From contig NZ_JAGHKO010000017.1 of the NCBI RefSeq assembly GCF_017742245.1, forward strand, positions 372,001 through 436,000: a DNA stretch of 64,000 nt, given 5' to 3'. Within the stretch, counting starts at the first letter, position 1. Each line of letters starts with the position of its first letter. Source of the DNA: Niastella soli (lineage in GTDB: Bacteria > Bacteroidota > Bacteroidia > Chitinophagales > Chitinophagaceae). Of this stretch, positions 45,801-52,852 are shown piece after piece. Under the pieces are notes generated by a model that was not told the DNA's origin, did no database searches, and worked only from the letters and a program-made list of their open reading frames with translations. The position numbers were made by a program, and so were the translations under genes.

Positions 45801-45950
45801 CTGGCCGCCACCGAGATCATTCCCTGGCTGCCAGCCGCCAAATACTCTTTCGTGATCATTACCGAGAACAACCTGCAGGTTTTAATGAACACCAAAGATG
45901 TAAATGCGCTCAAAAACTTCCTGAACCAGAACTTCCCTGGTAAATTTTAA
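42819..45950 (+). CDS. Large TPR protein, PorW/SprE-like (type IX secretion-associated)
   Basis: 1043 residues. It appears to start at TTG 42819, preceded by AAGGA and giving a signal peptide (ILALTIILIFTLPNLFAQ); no ATG fits. The opening (TKFNFHYNAYKKLADVIARGK, YTRLLSFYNYDL, LLHDLRNSWVDNMYMLMGQAYYF) resembles the PorW/SprE family of type IX secretion and gliding. TPR-type helices follow to about residue 770. A Pro/Gln/Thr-rich linker (790-900) joins a C-terminal alpha/beta domain (HYVAIVLDKVDPVYINEAR, LIGTFLNANEAIAYID). Unlike PorW/SprE lipoproteins, no lipobox Cys is present. The assignment to that family is tentative; the TPR and export calls are firm. Confidence 0.6.
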   Translation: MTRILALTIILIFTLPNLFAQPTLSFDLKKPQKYENRKLASEKTEDRKFHAWRAFTQNGTTKFNFHYNAYKKLADVIARGKSQHKDDYTRLLSFYNYDLSVTAKDKTELDSVIYKANAAILLHDLRNSWVDNMYMLMGQAYYFKNVLDSAYYTFQYINYAFSPKEKDGYDKPIGSNANADQGGSVFSISTKENPSLLNKAWSRPPSRNESLIWQVRTFLAKDELPEAAGLIETLKHDPLFPARLKTDLREMQALWFYKQQLYDSAAYYLELALDNAEGREEKARWEFLIGQLYDRANKPNEGAKWFERTVSHTLNPVLEIYARLNTIRDHKGDDKILQENIKELEKMARKDRYLVYRDIIYYAAAEMELERNNIPGAKALLLKATSYPGDDPAMRSKVFLLLGDLCFKEKNYPDAKRFYDSITSINPSVIDVKAFNKLKGTLGKIVAYQNTIHREDSLQQLAAMPEDQLEAYLKKLAKQLRKKQGVKEDDNGEPSGGPLSFNDNSGPSDLFSSSNQKGEWYFYNATLKAKGYTEFRGQFGNRPNVDNWQRLAAIKQATPTSVQNDDPAASGNAASAGPLTYEELLKAVPLTPPQLTASNDSVERSQFLLGKTYLDGLEDYRSTIDTLEAFLTRFPTSKNRPEALFMLAYCYYKIGEVAKATAAENELKQKYPGTSFEKIVSSANGVTPDSTARLEMNRRYDNIYNLYIEGRFDEAQAEKKMADSMYHENYWTPQLLYIQSVYYIQQRQDDSAKKSLQDIIRVFPGTPMAAKAKTLIDVLGRRRQIEDYLTRLEIQRPAEDSTGEPVAIVTPPPVRQQQPVGVVQPAPTQQQQPPVVTQPAQQQPVKPAVTQQPPPTVPATQQPKQDVAKTEKPAVKPAEKPVVTPPPAAKPTVTLPPPPIAKKDSVKAKVEAPKPLVLTHNAEIPHYVAIVLDKVDPVYINEARNAFNRYNREQYSAKGFTVNNQTVTDDIKLVLIGTFLNANEAIAYIDKTKKLAATEIIPWLPAAKYSFVIITENNLQVLMNTKDVNALKNFLNQNFPGKF

Positions 45951-45976
45951 TAGTCCTATTTCCTTCCCGACAAGTC

Positions 45977-46021
45977 AGGACGCCGGGTTCTAATTAGAAT
46001 TTAATTAGAACCCGGCGTCCT
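45977..46021. repeat. Perfect 19-bp inverted repeat
   Basis: AGGACGCCGGGTTCTAATT and its exact complement flank the seven-base loop AGAATTT. It lies 26 bp after the TPR gene and is followed by GAAAATT rather than a T-run, so it is either a weak terminator or a mobile-type palindrome. The preceding TCCCGACAAGTCAGGA links it to the dispersed CCCGACAAGTCGGG palindrome. Confidence 0.9.
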
Positions 46022-46134
46022 GAAAATTATTAAGAATACTTTCGTAGCCATTCCTGGTTTTATCGGTCATAAAGCATGATTTTTGCAATCGTAAAATTCC
46101 GGTTGTAAACTCCCGGCTTACAAAATACCCGACT

Positions 46135-48525
46135 ATGACGCGCGCCATTAAAATATTCTGGAAAACCTTTTTAATAGGTTTCCTGGTAATTGCATTGTTC
46201 CTCACCCTTTTAAGCTTTGGCTTATTTGGGAAAATGCCTTCATTGGCCCAGTTGGAAAACCCTTCCATTACACTGGCTAGCGAGGTATATGGTGACGATG
46301 GGACCATGCTTGGGAAATATTATAAAGAAAAGGGCAACCGCAGCTTTGTGCAATACAAAGACATTTCAAAACATGTGGTGGATGCCCTGGTAGCTACCGA
46401 GGATGAACGTTTTTACGATCACTCCGGTATCGACGGTAAGTCGCTGGCCCGCGCGGTTTTCTTTATGGGTAAAGAAGGGGGTGGCAGTACCATTACCCAA
46501 CAGCTGGCGTTGAATATGTTCGATGAAAGAGCGGAGAACAAGTTTACCCGCATGATCCAGAAATTAAAAGAGAACATCATTGCGGTTAAGCTGGAAAGGA
46601 ATTTTACCAAACAGGAGATCCTCGCGCTGTATCTCAATACTGTTTCATTCAGCGATAACGTCTATGGCATTCGCAATGCAGCCCGTACATTCTTTTCAAA
46701 AGAACCCGATCGCCTGAACGTGGAAGAAGCCGCCGTGCTTATCGGGATGCTAAAAGCTACTGGCACCTATAACCCCCGTACCAATTACAAAGCCTCCTTC
46801 GAGCGCCGCAATACCGTGCTCGATCAAATGGCGCGCAATAGCTACCTTACTGAACCCGATGCATCGGATCTGAAAAAACAACCCATTCGCCTCAACTATA
46901 AAAAGCTGAACGAGAACAATGGTATCGCCCCTTATTTCCTCGATGTAATACGGGACGATGTAAAAAAATGGTGCAACGAACACAAAAAACAGGATGGCGA
47001 AAATTACGATATCTATGAGGATGGCCTGCACGTGTACACCACCATCAACCCCCGCATGCAATTGTATGCGGAAGAAGCCGTGGCCAAACACCTGCCGGTA
47101 TTACAACGCGCATTGGCCGGCCAGCGTGAATTAAAGAACGATGCGGTTTGGAAAGGCCATGAAAATGTACTGGAAAGCAATATGCGCAACTCCGACCGCT
47201 GGCGTAACCTCAAAGCAGAAGGCTTAAGTGAAGCAGAGATCAGGAAATCGTTCAAACAGAAAGTGCACATGAAAGTGTTTGCCTGGAACAGCAAACGGGA
47301 GAAAGACACTGTAATGACGCCGCTCGATTCCATCAAATACCACCGTGAAATGCTGCAAACCGCCTTTATGGTTACCGATCCCATGAGTGGCCAGGTAAAA
47401 GCATGGGTAGGCGGTATCGACTTCAAGAACTATAAATTCGATCATGCCAACCTGAGGACAAAAAGACAGGTAGGTTCTTCTATAAAACCATTCCTGTACG
47501 CACTGGCTATTGAAGAATATGGGTTTACGCCTGAGACCATGTGCGAAGCCACCCAGCAGTATTTTCCCGGCTCTGGTTATGTACCTGCAAAACCAAACCC
47601 TAAAATAAGCGGTATGCGCACCATGGCTACCGGCCTGGCCTATTCCATCAATGAAGTAGCAGCCTACATCATAAAACAAACCACGCCAAAACGTTTTGCC
47701 GAGTTCTTACATCAAATAAATATCCCCACCAAAGTGCAGCCCTACCCTTCTATCAGTTTGGGTACCTGCGAGCTGTCGCTCTATGAAATGATGTGGGGCT
47801 ACAGCATGTTCCCAACAGGTGGCTTTAGCATAAAACCAGTATACATCACCCGCATTGAAGACAAGAACGGTAATGTACTGGCCCGTTTTGATACAGAACG
47901 TAAAGAGGTGATCAGCCAGGCCAGCGCCTACACCATGGCCCGCATGATGCAGGGAACTGTTGATTTTGGTACCGCAGCTGGTTTACGCGACCGGTTGGGC
48001 GTTTCTCAAATGGGCGGTAAAACCGGTACAACCAATGACAACTCCGATGCCTGGTTCTTTGGATATACCCCTCAATTGCTGGCCGGTGTGTGGATCGGTT
48101 GCGACGACCGTTTCATTCGCCTGGAAGGTGGTCTCGGTTATGGTGGCGCTGCGGCAAGACCTATTTGGGAATCTTTCTTTGCGCGCGCTTTTGCTGATAA
48201 AACATTAGGGCTCGATAAAACCGCCAAATTCGTAGCGCCTGAGAACATGCGCAACGAATCTTTCGAAGATGTAGGTTATGCAAATCAGGCGCCGCCACCA
48301 GGGGCTGAAGGCACTGATGTGGGCAATGGCGCTGGCGCCGACTACCTGGGCAAACCTGATACCCAAAGCATTCCAACCGAATCTAAAGAAGCAATGGAAG
48401 AGCTAAAGGTGTTGAAAGAAGCTATCAATACCAAGAACCAGGTACCTAAAGACACCGTATTGCCGCCAGATGAAAAGAAGAAAAAAGGGTTCTTCAGAAG
48501 GTTGTTTGGCAAGAAGGATCAATAG
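46135..48525 (+). CDS. Penicillin-binding protein 1A (transglycosylase/transpeptidase)
   Basis: 796 residues. N-terminal membrane anchor (IFWKTFLIGFLVIALFLTLL). The GT51 transglycosylase domain has ATEDERFYDHSGID with the catalytic Glu, GGSTITQQLALNMF and LERNFTKQEILALYLN. The transpeptidase domain has VGSSIKPFLYAL (SxxK nucleophile Ser), SIN in TGLAYSINEVAAY and KTGT in GGKTGTTNDNSDAWF. It polymerises and crosslinks peptidoglycan in the periplasm. The C-terminal tail is low-complexity, ending in basic residues (KKKKGFFRRLFGKKDQ). It is followed by a terminator at 48548. Confidence 0.96.
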   Translation: MTRAIKIFWKTFLIGFLVIALFLTLLSFGLFGKMPSLAQLENPSITLASEVYGDDGTMLGKYYKEKGNRSFVQYKDISKHVVDALVATEDERFYDHSGIDGKSLARAVFFMGKEGGGSTITQQLALNMFDERAENKFTRMIQKLKENIIAVKLERNFTKQEILALYLNTVSFSDNVYGIRNAARTFFSKEPDRLNVEEAAVLIGMLKATGTYNPRTNYKASFERRNTVLDQMARNSYLTEPDASDLKKQPIRLNYKKLNENNGIAPYFLDVIRDDVKKWCNEHKKQDGENYDIYEDGLHVYTTINPRMQLYAEEAVAKHLPVLQRALAGQRELKNDAVWKGHENVLESNMRNSDRWRNLKAEGLSEAEIRKSFKQKVHMKVFAWNSKREKDTVMTPLDSIKYHREMLQTAFMVTDPMSGQVKAWVGGIDFKNYKFDHANLRTKRQVGSSIKPFLYALAIEEYGFTPETMCEATQQYFPGSGYVPAKPNPKISGMRTMATGLAYSINEVAAYIIKQTTPKRFAEFLHQINIPTKVQPYPSISLGTCELSLYEMMWGYSMFPTGGFSIKPVYITRIEDKNGNVLARFDTERKEVISQASAYTMARMMQGTVDFGTAAGLRDRLGVSQMGGKTGTTNDNSDAWFFGYTPQLLAGVWIGCDDRFIRLEGGLGYGGAAARPIWESFFARAFADKTLGLDKTAKFVAPENMRNESFEDVGYANQAPPPGAEGTDVGNGAGADYLGKPDTQSIPTESKEAMEELKVLKEAINTKNQVPKDTVLPPDEKKKKGFFRRLFGKKDQ

Positions 48526-48547
48526 TCAATTTGTAACTTATTATAGA

Positions 48548-48580
48548 AGCCCCGACGGTACCGTCGGGGCTTTTTCTTTT
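48548..48580 (+). terminator. Terminator of the PBP1A gene
   Basis: The palindrome AGCCCCGACGG TA CCGTCGGGGCT (48548-48571) is followed by TTTTTCTTTT. The stem core is the same as at 9834 and 63028. Confidence 0.92.
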
Positions 48581-48666
48581 ACACCATCCAACCCTATAAC
48601 CACATATATAAATTCCATCCAGTGGCTTTAAAATACTACGTAGCTTATATTTTAAAACTAACTGAC

Positions 48667-49776
48667 ATGAAAAAGATACTGATTGCTTGTTTAGCACTGA
48701 CATGCTATATCGTTTCTTACTCGCAGTTATCAACACCACCTTTCGGTGGCAATAAAAAAGCCACGGTGGGCGAACGCATCGGTATTACTGATGTTACCAT
48801 TCATTACGACAGACCAGGGGTTAAGGGCCGTGAAGGAAAGATCTGGGGCCAACTGGTCCAAAAAGGTTTTACCGATCAGGGCTTTGGTACCAGTAAAGCC
48901 GCACCCTGGCGGGCTGGGGCCAATGAAAATACGACCATAGAATTTTCAACCCCGGTAAACATTGAAGGACAGGCATTGCCAGCTGGTAAATACGGCTTCT
49001 TTATTGCTTATGATCCTGATGAATGCACGGTTATCTTTTCCAAAAATGCCACCTCCTGGGGCAGCTTTTATTACGATCAAAAAGAAGATGCCTTACGCGT
49101 TAAAGTAAAACCACAGCCACTCGATAAAAGCGTGGAATGGTTAACGTATGAGTTTGTCGATGAGACCAACAACGGCGCCACGGTGGCCCTGGTATGGGAA
49201 AAACTAAAGATCCCTTTTAAAGTAGAAACAGACTATAACAACCTGCAACTGGAATCATTCCGTCGTGAGCTCCGCAGCGAAAAAGCATTCAACCCCGGCT
49301 GGCAAAGCTTTGATCAGGCAGCACAATTCTGTTTACAAAACAATGTCAATATAGAGGAAGGCATGCAATGGGCTGATAACGCCATCAACCTACCGTTCAT
49401 TGGTCAAAAGAATTTTGTTACGCTTTCTACCAAAGCCAGTTTTTTAAAAAAGCTTGGTAAGGATGCAGAAGCAGATGCGCTGATGAAAGAAGCCTTGCCT
49501 ATGGGTACAGTTAATGAATTGCATAATTATGCGCGCCAGCTCTTGCAACAGAAAAAAAGCAAGGAAGCCTTTGAAGTGTTTAAAGTAAACTACGACAAGA
49601 ACCCGAATGAGTTCACCACCCAGGTAGGCATGGCTAGGGGTTATTCAGCTATGGGTGACTATAAAAAAGCGTTGGGCTTTGCCCAGAAGGCCCTGCCCAA
49701 AGCGCCAGATAATGCGAATAAGATGAATGTAGAGAAGATGATCACCACCTTGCAGGGTGGGAAGGATATTAATTAG
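48667..49776 (+). CDS. DUF2911 protein with C-terminal TPR-like repeats
   Basis: 369 residues from the ATG at 48667 (MKKILIACLALTCYIVSYSQ), which gives a signal peptide; the 15 upstream codons of the open frame are not family sequence. Residues 25-180 are DUF2911 (GITDVTIHYDRPGVKGREGKIW, WRAGANENTTIEFSTPV, SWGSFYYDQKEDALRV). The remainder is helical, with TPR-like units (MGDYKKALGFAQKALPKAP). Its role is unknown; it is likely periplasmic. Confidence 0.85.
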   Translation: MKKILIACLALTCYIVSYSQLSTPPFGGNKKATVGERIGITDVTIHYDRPGVKGREGKIWGQLVQKGFTDQGFGTSKAAPWRAGANENTTIEFSTPVNIEGQALPAGKYGFFIAYDPDECTVIFSKNATSWGSFYYDQKEDALRVKVKPQPLDKSVEWLTYEFVDETNNGATVALVWEKLKIPFKVETDYNNLQLESFRRELRSEKAFNPGWQSFDQAAQFCLQNNVNIEEGMQWADNAINLPFIGQKNFVTLSTKASFLKKLGKDAEADALMKEALPMGTVNELHNYARQLLQQKKSKEAFEVFKVNYDKNPNEFTTQVGMARGYSAMGDYKKALGFAQKALPKAPDNANKMNVEKMITTLQGGKDIN

Positions 49777-49780
49777 GAGT

Positions 49781-49836
49781 TGATCAGTTGACCAGTTAGT
49801 AGCAGCGCATAACGGTTTTAATGTCTGCCGTCTGCC
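49781..49836. repeat. Left copy of a 52-bp inverted pair (partner at 52741-52807)
   Basis: Contains CAGTTGACCAGTTAG, AGCAGCGCATAACGGTTTT and GTCTGCCGTCTGCC. The reverse complement of 52741-52807 matches it at about 47 of 52 positions. The two copies bracket tlpA, hisIE, the small membrane gene and hisF. Confidence 0.8.
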
Positions 49837-49918
49837 GTTTCACGTCTGCCGTCTGCCAATTGCCTCGCCCGCCGAAGCTTTAGCGTAGGAGGGCCGTTTG
49901 CCTTCTGCTGATATCAAT

Positions 49919-49951
49919 AAAAAAGCTGTCTGATAAACAGACAGCTTTTTT
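49919..49951. terminator. Terminator of the trp-his gene row
   Basis: AAAAAAGCTGTCTG and CAGACAGCTTTTTT pair around a short loop, giving a two-way terminator. It stands 26 bp after the tlpA stop on the minus strand. Confidence 0.9.
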
Positions 49952-49976
49952 ATATTGTTAAAAATTTTTCTTCCGG

Positions 49977-51083
49977 TTATTTACAACCAAGCAACTCACA
50001 CAATTTCGCATCCAGTTCTTGCCCACGTAAGTTTTTACCAACGATCTTTCCATTGGGATCTATGAGGTAATTCTGTGGAATGCTTTCTATTTTGTACATG
50101 CGGGCCACTTCATTATTCCAGAATTGCAGATCACTCACCTGTGTCCATTGCAGGCCATCGTCTTTTATAGCCTGGATCCAGGGCTCACGAGATCTGTCGA
50201 GCGAAACACCCAGTACTGTGAAATTCTTGCTTTTAAACTTGTTATACGCAGTAACAACGTTAGGGTTTTCCATCCGGCAGGGTTTGCACCAGCTGGCCCA
50301 GAAATCGACCAACACATATTTACCCCTGAATGAGTTCAACGATACCGGTTTACCGGTTGTATCGGCTTGTGTAAACTCTATGGCATCAGAGCCTATGGCG
50401 CCCACTTTGCTATCAGCAATACCCTGTTGAACCACTTTGCCATAAAACCCTTGTTGCACAGCAGGCGTAAGCTGGGCATACCTTTTTTCCAGCATAGCCG
50501 GGTCCTGCTCCAACTCACGGGTTACAAGTAATAAGAAAGGTGCTACCGGAGAGGCCTTTTTTTCTGTAATGAATTTATCTATTGCGCTCACCGTAGCATC
50601 GTACGCTTTTTTATAGGCGGTTTGCAGGCTATCGCTGGTTGACTTGATAGCATTAGGGGCCGATTGCAGACCCATTAACTGCTGGTTCAACTGCGACATT
50701 TTATCAAACAAGGGCTTAAAGGTCTTCTGAAACTCATTAAAATCATCATTGGTGGGAGATCCTTTTACCTCAAACTGCTGTACGTTCTTGACATCGCCCT
50801 TTATAGTAACGTTATCGTTTCCAATAAATAATACAGATTTTTTGCCGATCACGTCAAAATTCAACTGATATAAATTGGGCTCTGCAATGGTCCCTTTCAA
50901 CACAAAACTACCTTTGGCAGACTTGGTTTTTGCCAGCGTATCTGTAGGCGTGTTCATATCTACAAGACATACAGCCGCATTATCAGGTAAACCGGTGAGG
51001 GTACCGGTAATAACAAATCCTCCTTTTTTCTGCGCCATCGCCACTACAGGTATCAGAAATATTGCCGCTATCAGCTTCTTCAT
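49977..51083 (-). CDS. TlpA-like thioredoxin-fold protein with DUF4369 domain
   Basis: 368 residues with a signal peptide (MKKLIAAIFLIPVVAMAQ). Residues 22-110 form a DUF4369 beta domain (FVITGTLTGLPDNAAVCLVD). Residues 120-230 are helical. Residues 235-368 are a TlpA/AhpC-type thioredoxin fold with the redox motif WASWCKPC (Cys266 and Cys269). Periplasmic thiol-disulfide oxidoreductase of unknown client. It starts one base after hisIE and so is the last gene of the trp-his row; a link to histidine synthesis is not obvious. Confidence 0.9.
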   Translation of the reverse strand: MKKLIAAIFLIPVVAMAQKKGGFVITGTLTGLPDNAAVCLVDMNTPTDTLAKTKSAKGSFVLKGTIAEPNLYQLNFDVIGKKSVLFIGNDNVTIKGDVKNVQQFEVKGSPTNDDFNEFQKTFKPLFDKMSQLNQQLMGLQSAPNAIKSTSDSLQTAYKKAYDATVSAIDKFITEKKASPVAPFLLLVTRELEQDPAMLEKRYAQLTPAVQQGFYGKVVQQGIADSKVGAIGSDAIEFTQADTTGKPVSLNSFRGKYVLVDFWASWCKPCRMENPNVVTAYNKFKSKNFTVLGVSLDRSREPWIQAIKDDGLQWTQVSDLQFWNNEVARMYKIESIPQNYLIDPNGKIVGKNLRGQELDAKLCELLGCK

Positions 51084-51084
51084 A

Positions 51085-51687
51085 TTATTTTTTATTGGAA
51101 TGTCTGTTTTGTAAAATGCCTACTACCTGTTGCAATGTATAACCTTTTGCGTTAAGTAATACCAAATAATGGAAGAGCAGATCGGCAGCTTCGTTCAGAA
51201 AAAGTTCTTCATTGCTGTCTTTGGCTTCAATAACCAGTTCTACCGCTTCTTCACCCACTTTCTGGGCTATTTTATTGATCCCTTTGCCAAAAAGCTGTTT
51301 CACATACGATTTCTCATCCTCGCTTTTCTTACGCAACTCTATGATATCCTGCAAGTAATACAAAAAGTCGTCGGAATGGTTGCGCTCGCTCCAGCAGGTA
51401 TCGGCCCCGGTATGACAGGTGGGTCCTAATGGCTTGGCCTTTATGAGTAAGGTATCGTTATCGCAATCACTTAGTATCTCTTTAACCAGCAGGTGATTGC
51501 CGCTTTCCTCGCCTTTTGTCCACAGGCGTTTTTTACTACGGCTGAAAAAGGTCACTTTTCCTTCACTCATGGTTTTGTGCAGGGCTTCCTCATTCATAAA
51601 ACCCATCATCAACACCTTGTGGGTTACAAAATCCTGAATGATGGCAGGTACCAGGCCATCGCTGTATTTTTTGAAATCTACTTTCAT
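51085..51687 (-). CDS. hisIE: Phosphoribosyl-AMP cyclohydrolase / phosphoribosyl-ATP pyrophosphohydrolase
   Basis: 200 residues from the ATG at 51687 (MKVDFKKYSDGLVPAIIQD). Bifunctional enzyme of histidine steps 2 and 3. The HisI part has VLMMGFMNEEAL, SRSKKRLWTKGEESGNHL, the metal-binding DCDNDTLL and HTGADTCW. The HisE part (residues 110-200) has GINKIAQKVGEEAVELVIEA and NEAADLLFHYLVLL. Standard length and order. Confidence 0.96.
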   Translation of the reverse strand: MKVDFKKYSDGLVPAIIQDFVTHKVLMMGFMNEEALHKTMSEGKVTFFSRSKKRLWTKGEESGNHLLVKEILSDCDNDTLLIKAKPLGPTCHTGADTCWSERNHSDDFLYYLQDIIELRKKSEDEKSYVKQLFGKGINKIAQKVGEEAVELVIEAKDSNEELFLNEAADLLFHYLVLLNAKGYTLQQVVGILQNRHSNKK

Positions 51688-51727
51688 GATCGTCAATTAT
51701 GTTTTTATGTACCCGGCTGTGGTACTG

Positions 51728-51922
51728 CTATTGATCTTCCGTTGTGTCACTCACTTCATCGTCCGGTTCGCTATTGGGCTTCTTTTTCGCCTCAAAAAAC
51801 TGCTGTAATTGTTCTTCTCTTCTTTCCCGCCAATGTTCCCGTCGTTCATCCCGTTTCCGCTGTAAATACCGGTTGAAGTAGATAAAGATCAACAGGGCAA
51901 TGATGGCGGTTAAATATACCAT
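51728..51922 (-). CDS. Small membrane-anchored charged protein
   Basis: 64 residues: one N-terminal helix (VYLTAIIALLIFIYF), then a highly charged helix (RKRDERREHWRERREEQLQQ) and an acidic tail. It lies four bases after hisF and 40 before hisIE, in the same direction, so it is translated within the histidine genes. No family is recognised and no role in histidine synthesis is known for such proteins. Confidence 0.68.
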   Translation of the reverse strand: MVYLTAIIALLIFIYFNRYLQRKRDERREHWRERREEQLQQFFEAKKKPNSEPDDEVSDTTEDQ

Positions 51923-51926
51923 AGGA

Positions 51927-52685
51927 TTACATTCTTACAGCTATCTGCTTTTGCTGCAAATATCCTTTTAAATCTGGAATTGCTATTTCTTTAAAGTGAA
52001 ATATGCTGGCAGCCAGGGCGGCATCGGCCTGGGACTGTTCAAATACGTCAACAAAATGCTCCATGGTGCCACCGCCGCCCGAAGCTATAACCGGCACTGG
52101 CAGCTGAGTGGCCAGTTTACGGGTAATTTCCAGGGCAAAGCCCTGTTTGGTACCATCGTGGTTCATAGAAGTGAGTAAAATTTCTCCGGCGCCCAGGTCA
52201 ACAGCCTGTTTTGCCCAGTCAAAACAACGGGCATCCGTTTTGGTACGGCCACCATTCAGGTACACATACCATTCGCCATCTTCTTCCTGCCGGGTATCTA
52301 TCGCTAACACCACGCATTGGCTTCCAAACTCCTTCGACAGGTCCTGTATCAATTGCGGATTTTTAAAAGCAGCAGTATTCACCGAGATCTTATCGGCGCC
52401 ATTCTGCAACAAAGCACTTACATCATCAACACTGCTGATACCACCACCTACAGTAAATGGAATATTGATGTGGTGCGCAATGCGATTCACCAGTTCCCGC
52501 AAAGTTTTACGCTTTTCTACGGTAGCAGTTATATCAAGGAATACCAGCTCATCAGCACCCTGTTGTGCATATAATGCACCCAGTTCAACCGGATCACCGG
52601 CATCACGCAGATTTACAAAATTGGTCCCCTTCACCGTACGGCCATCTTTTATATCAAGGCAGGGGATTATACGTTTACATAACAT
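51927..52685 (-). CDS. hisF: Imidazole glycerol phosphate synthase, cyclase subunit
   Basis: 252 residues, a TIM barrel that takes ammonia from HisH and closes the imidazole ring. Seen: [18 protein letters not shown] with the catalytic Asp, [19 protein letters not shown] with the second catalytic Asp, and [13 protein letters not shown]. It is separated from the GNAT-hisA gene by a 162-bp repeat-filled gap. Confidence 0.97.
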   Translation of the reverse strand: MLCKRIIPCLDIKDGRTVKGTNFVNLRDAGDPVELGALYAQQGADELVFLDITATVEKRKTLRELVNRIAHHINIPFTVGGGISSVDDVSALLQNGADKISVNTAAFKNPQLIQDLSKEFGSQCVVLAIDTRQEEDGEWYVYLNGGRTKTDARCFDWAKQAVDLGAGEILLTSMNHDGTKQGFALEITRKLATQLPVPVIASGGGGTMEHFVDVFEQSQADAALAASIFHFKEIAIPDLKGYLQQKQIAVRM

Positions 52686-52740
52686 GATTATTATTTTATT
52701 CGTGTATGTTCAATCTTGAAAGGCAATGGGAAATTGGAAA

Positions 52741-52807
52741 AGGCAGAAGGCAGACATGAAAACCGTTATGCGCTGCTGCTAACCAGTCAACTGATTAACT
52801 GATCAAC
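52741..52807. repeat. Right copy of the 52-bp inverted pair
   Basis: Reverse complement of the module at 49781-49836, again joining a GGCAGAAGGCAGAC heptamer tract to CAACTGATTAACTGATCAACTGG. It lies in the gap between the GNAT-hisA fusion and hisF. Confidence 0.8.
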
Positions 52808-52816
52808 TGGTCAACC

Positions 52817-52852
52817 GCTATCAACCCTATCAACTCCATCAACCCTATCAAC
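52817..52852. repeat. Four 9-bp units (CCTATCAAC) reaching into the hisA stop codon
   Basis: GCTATCAAC, CCTATCAAC, TCCATCAAC and CCTATCAAC in direct tandem. The last unit supplies the stop codon of the GNAT-hisA gene (52848-52850). Confidence 0.8.
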
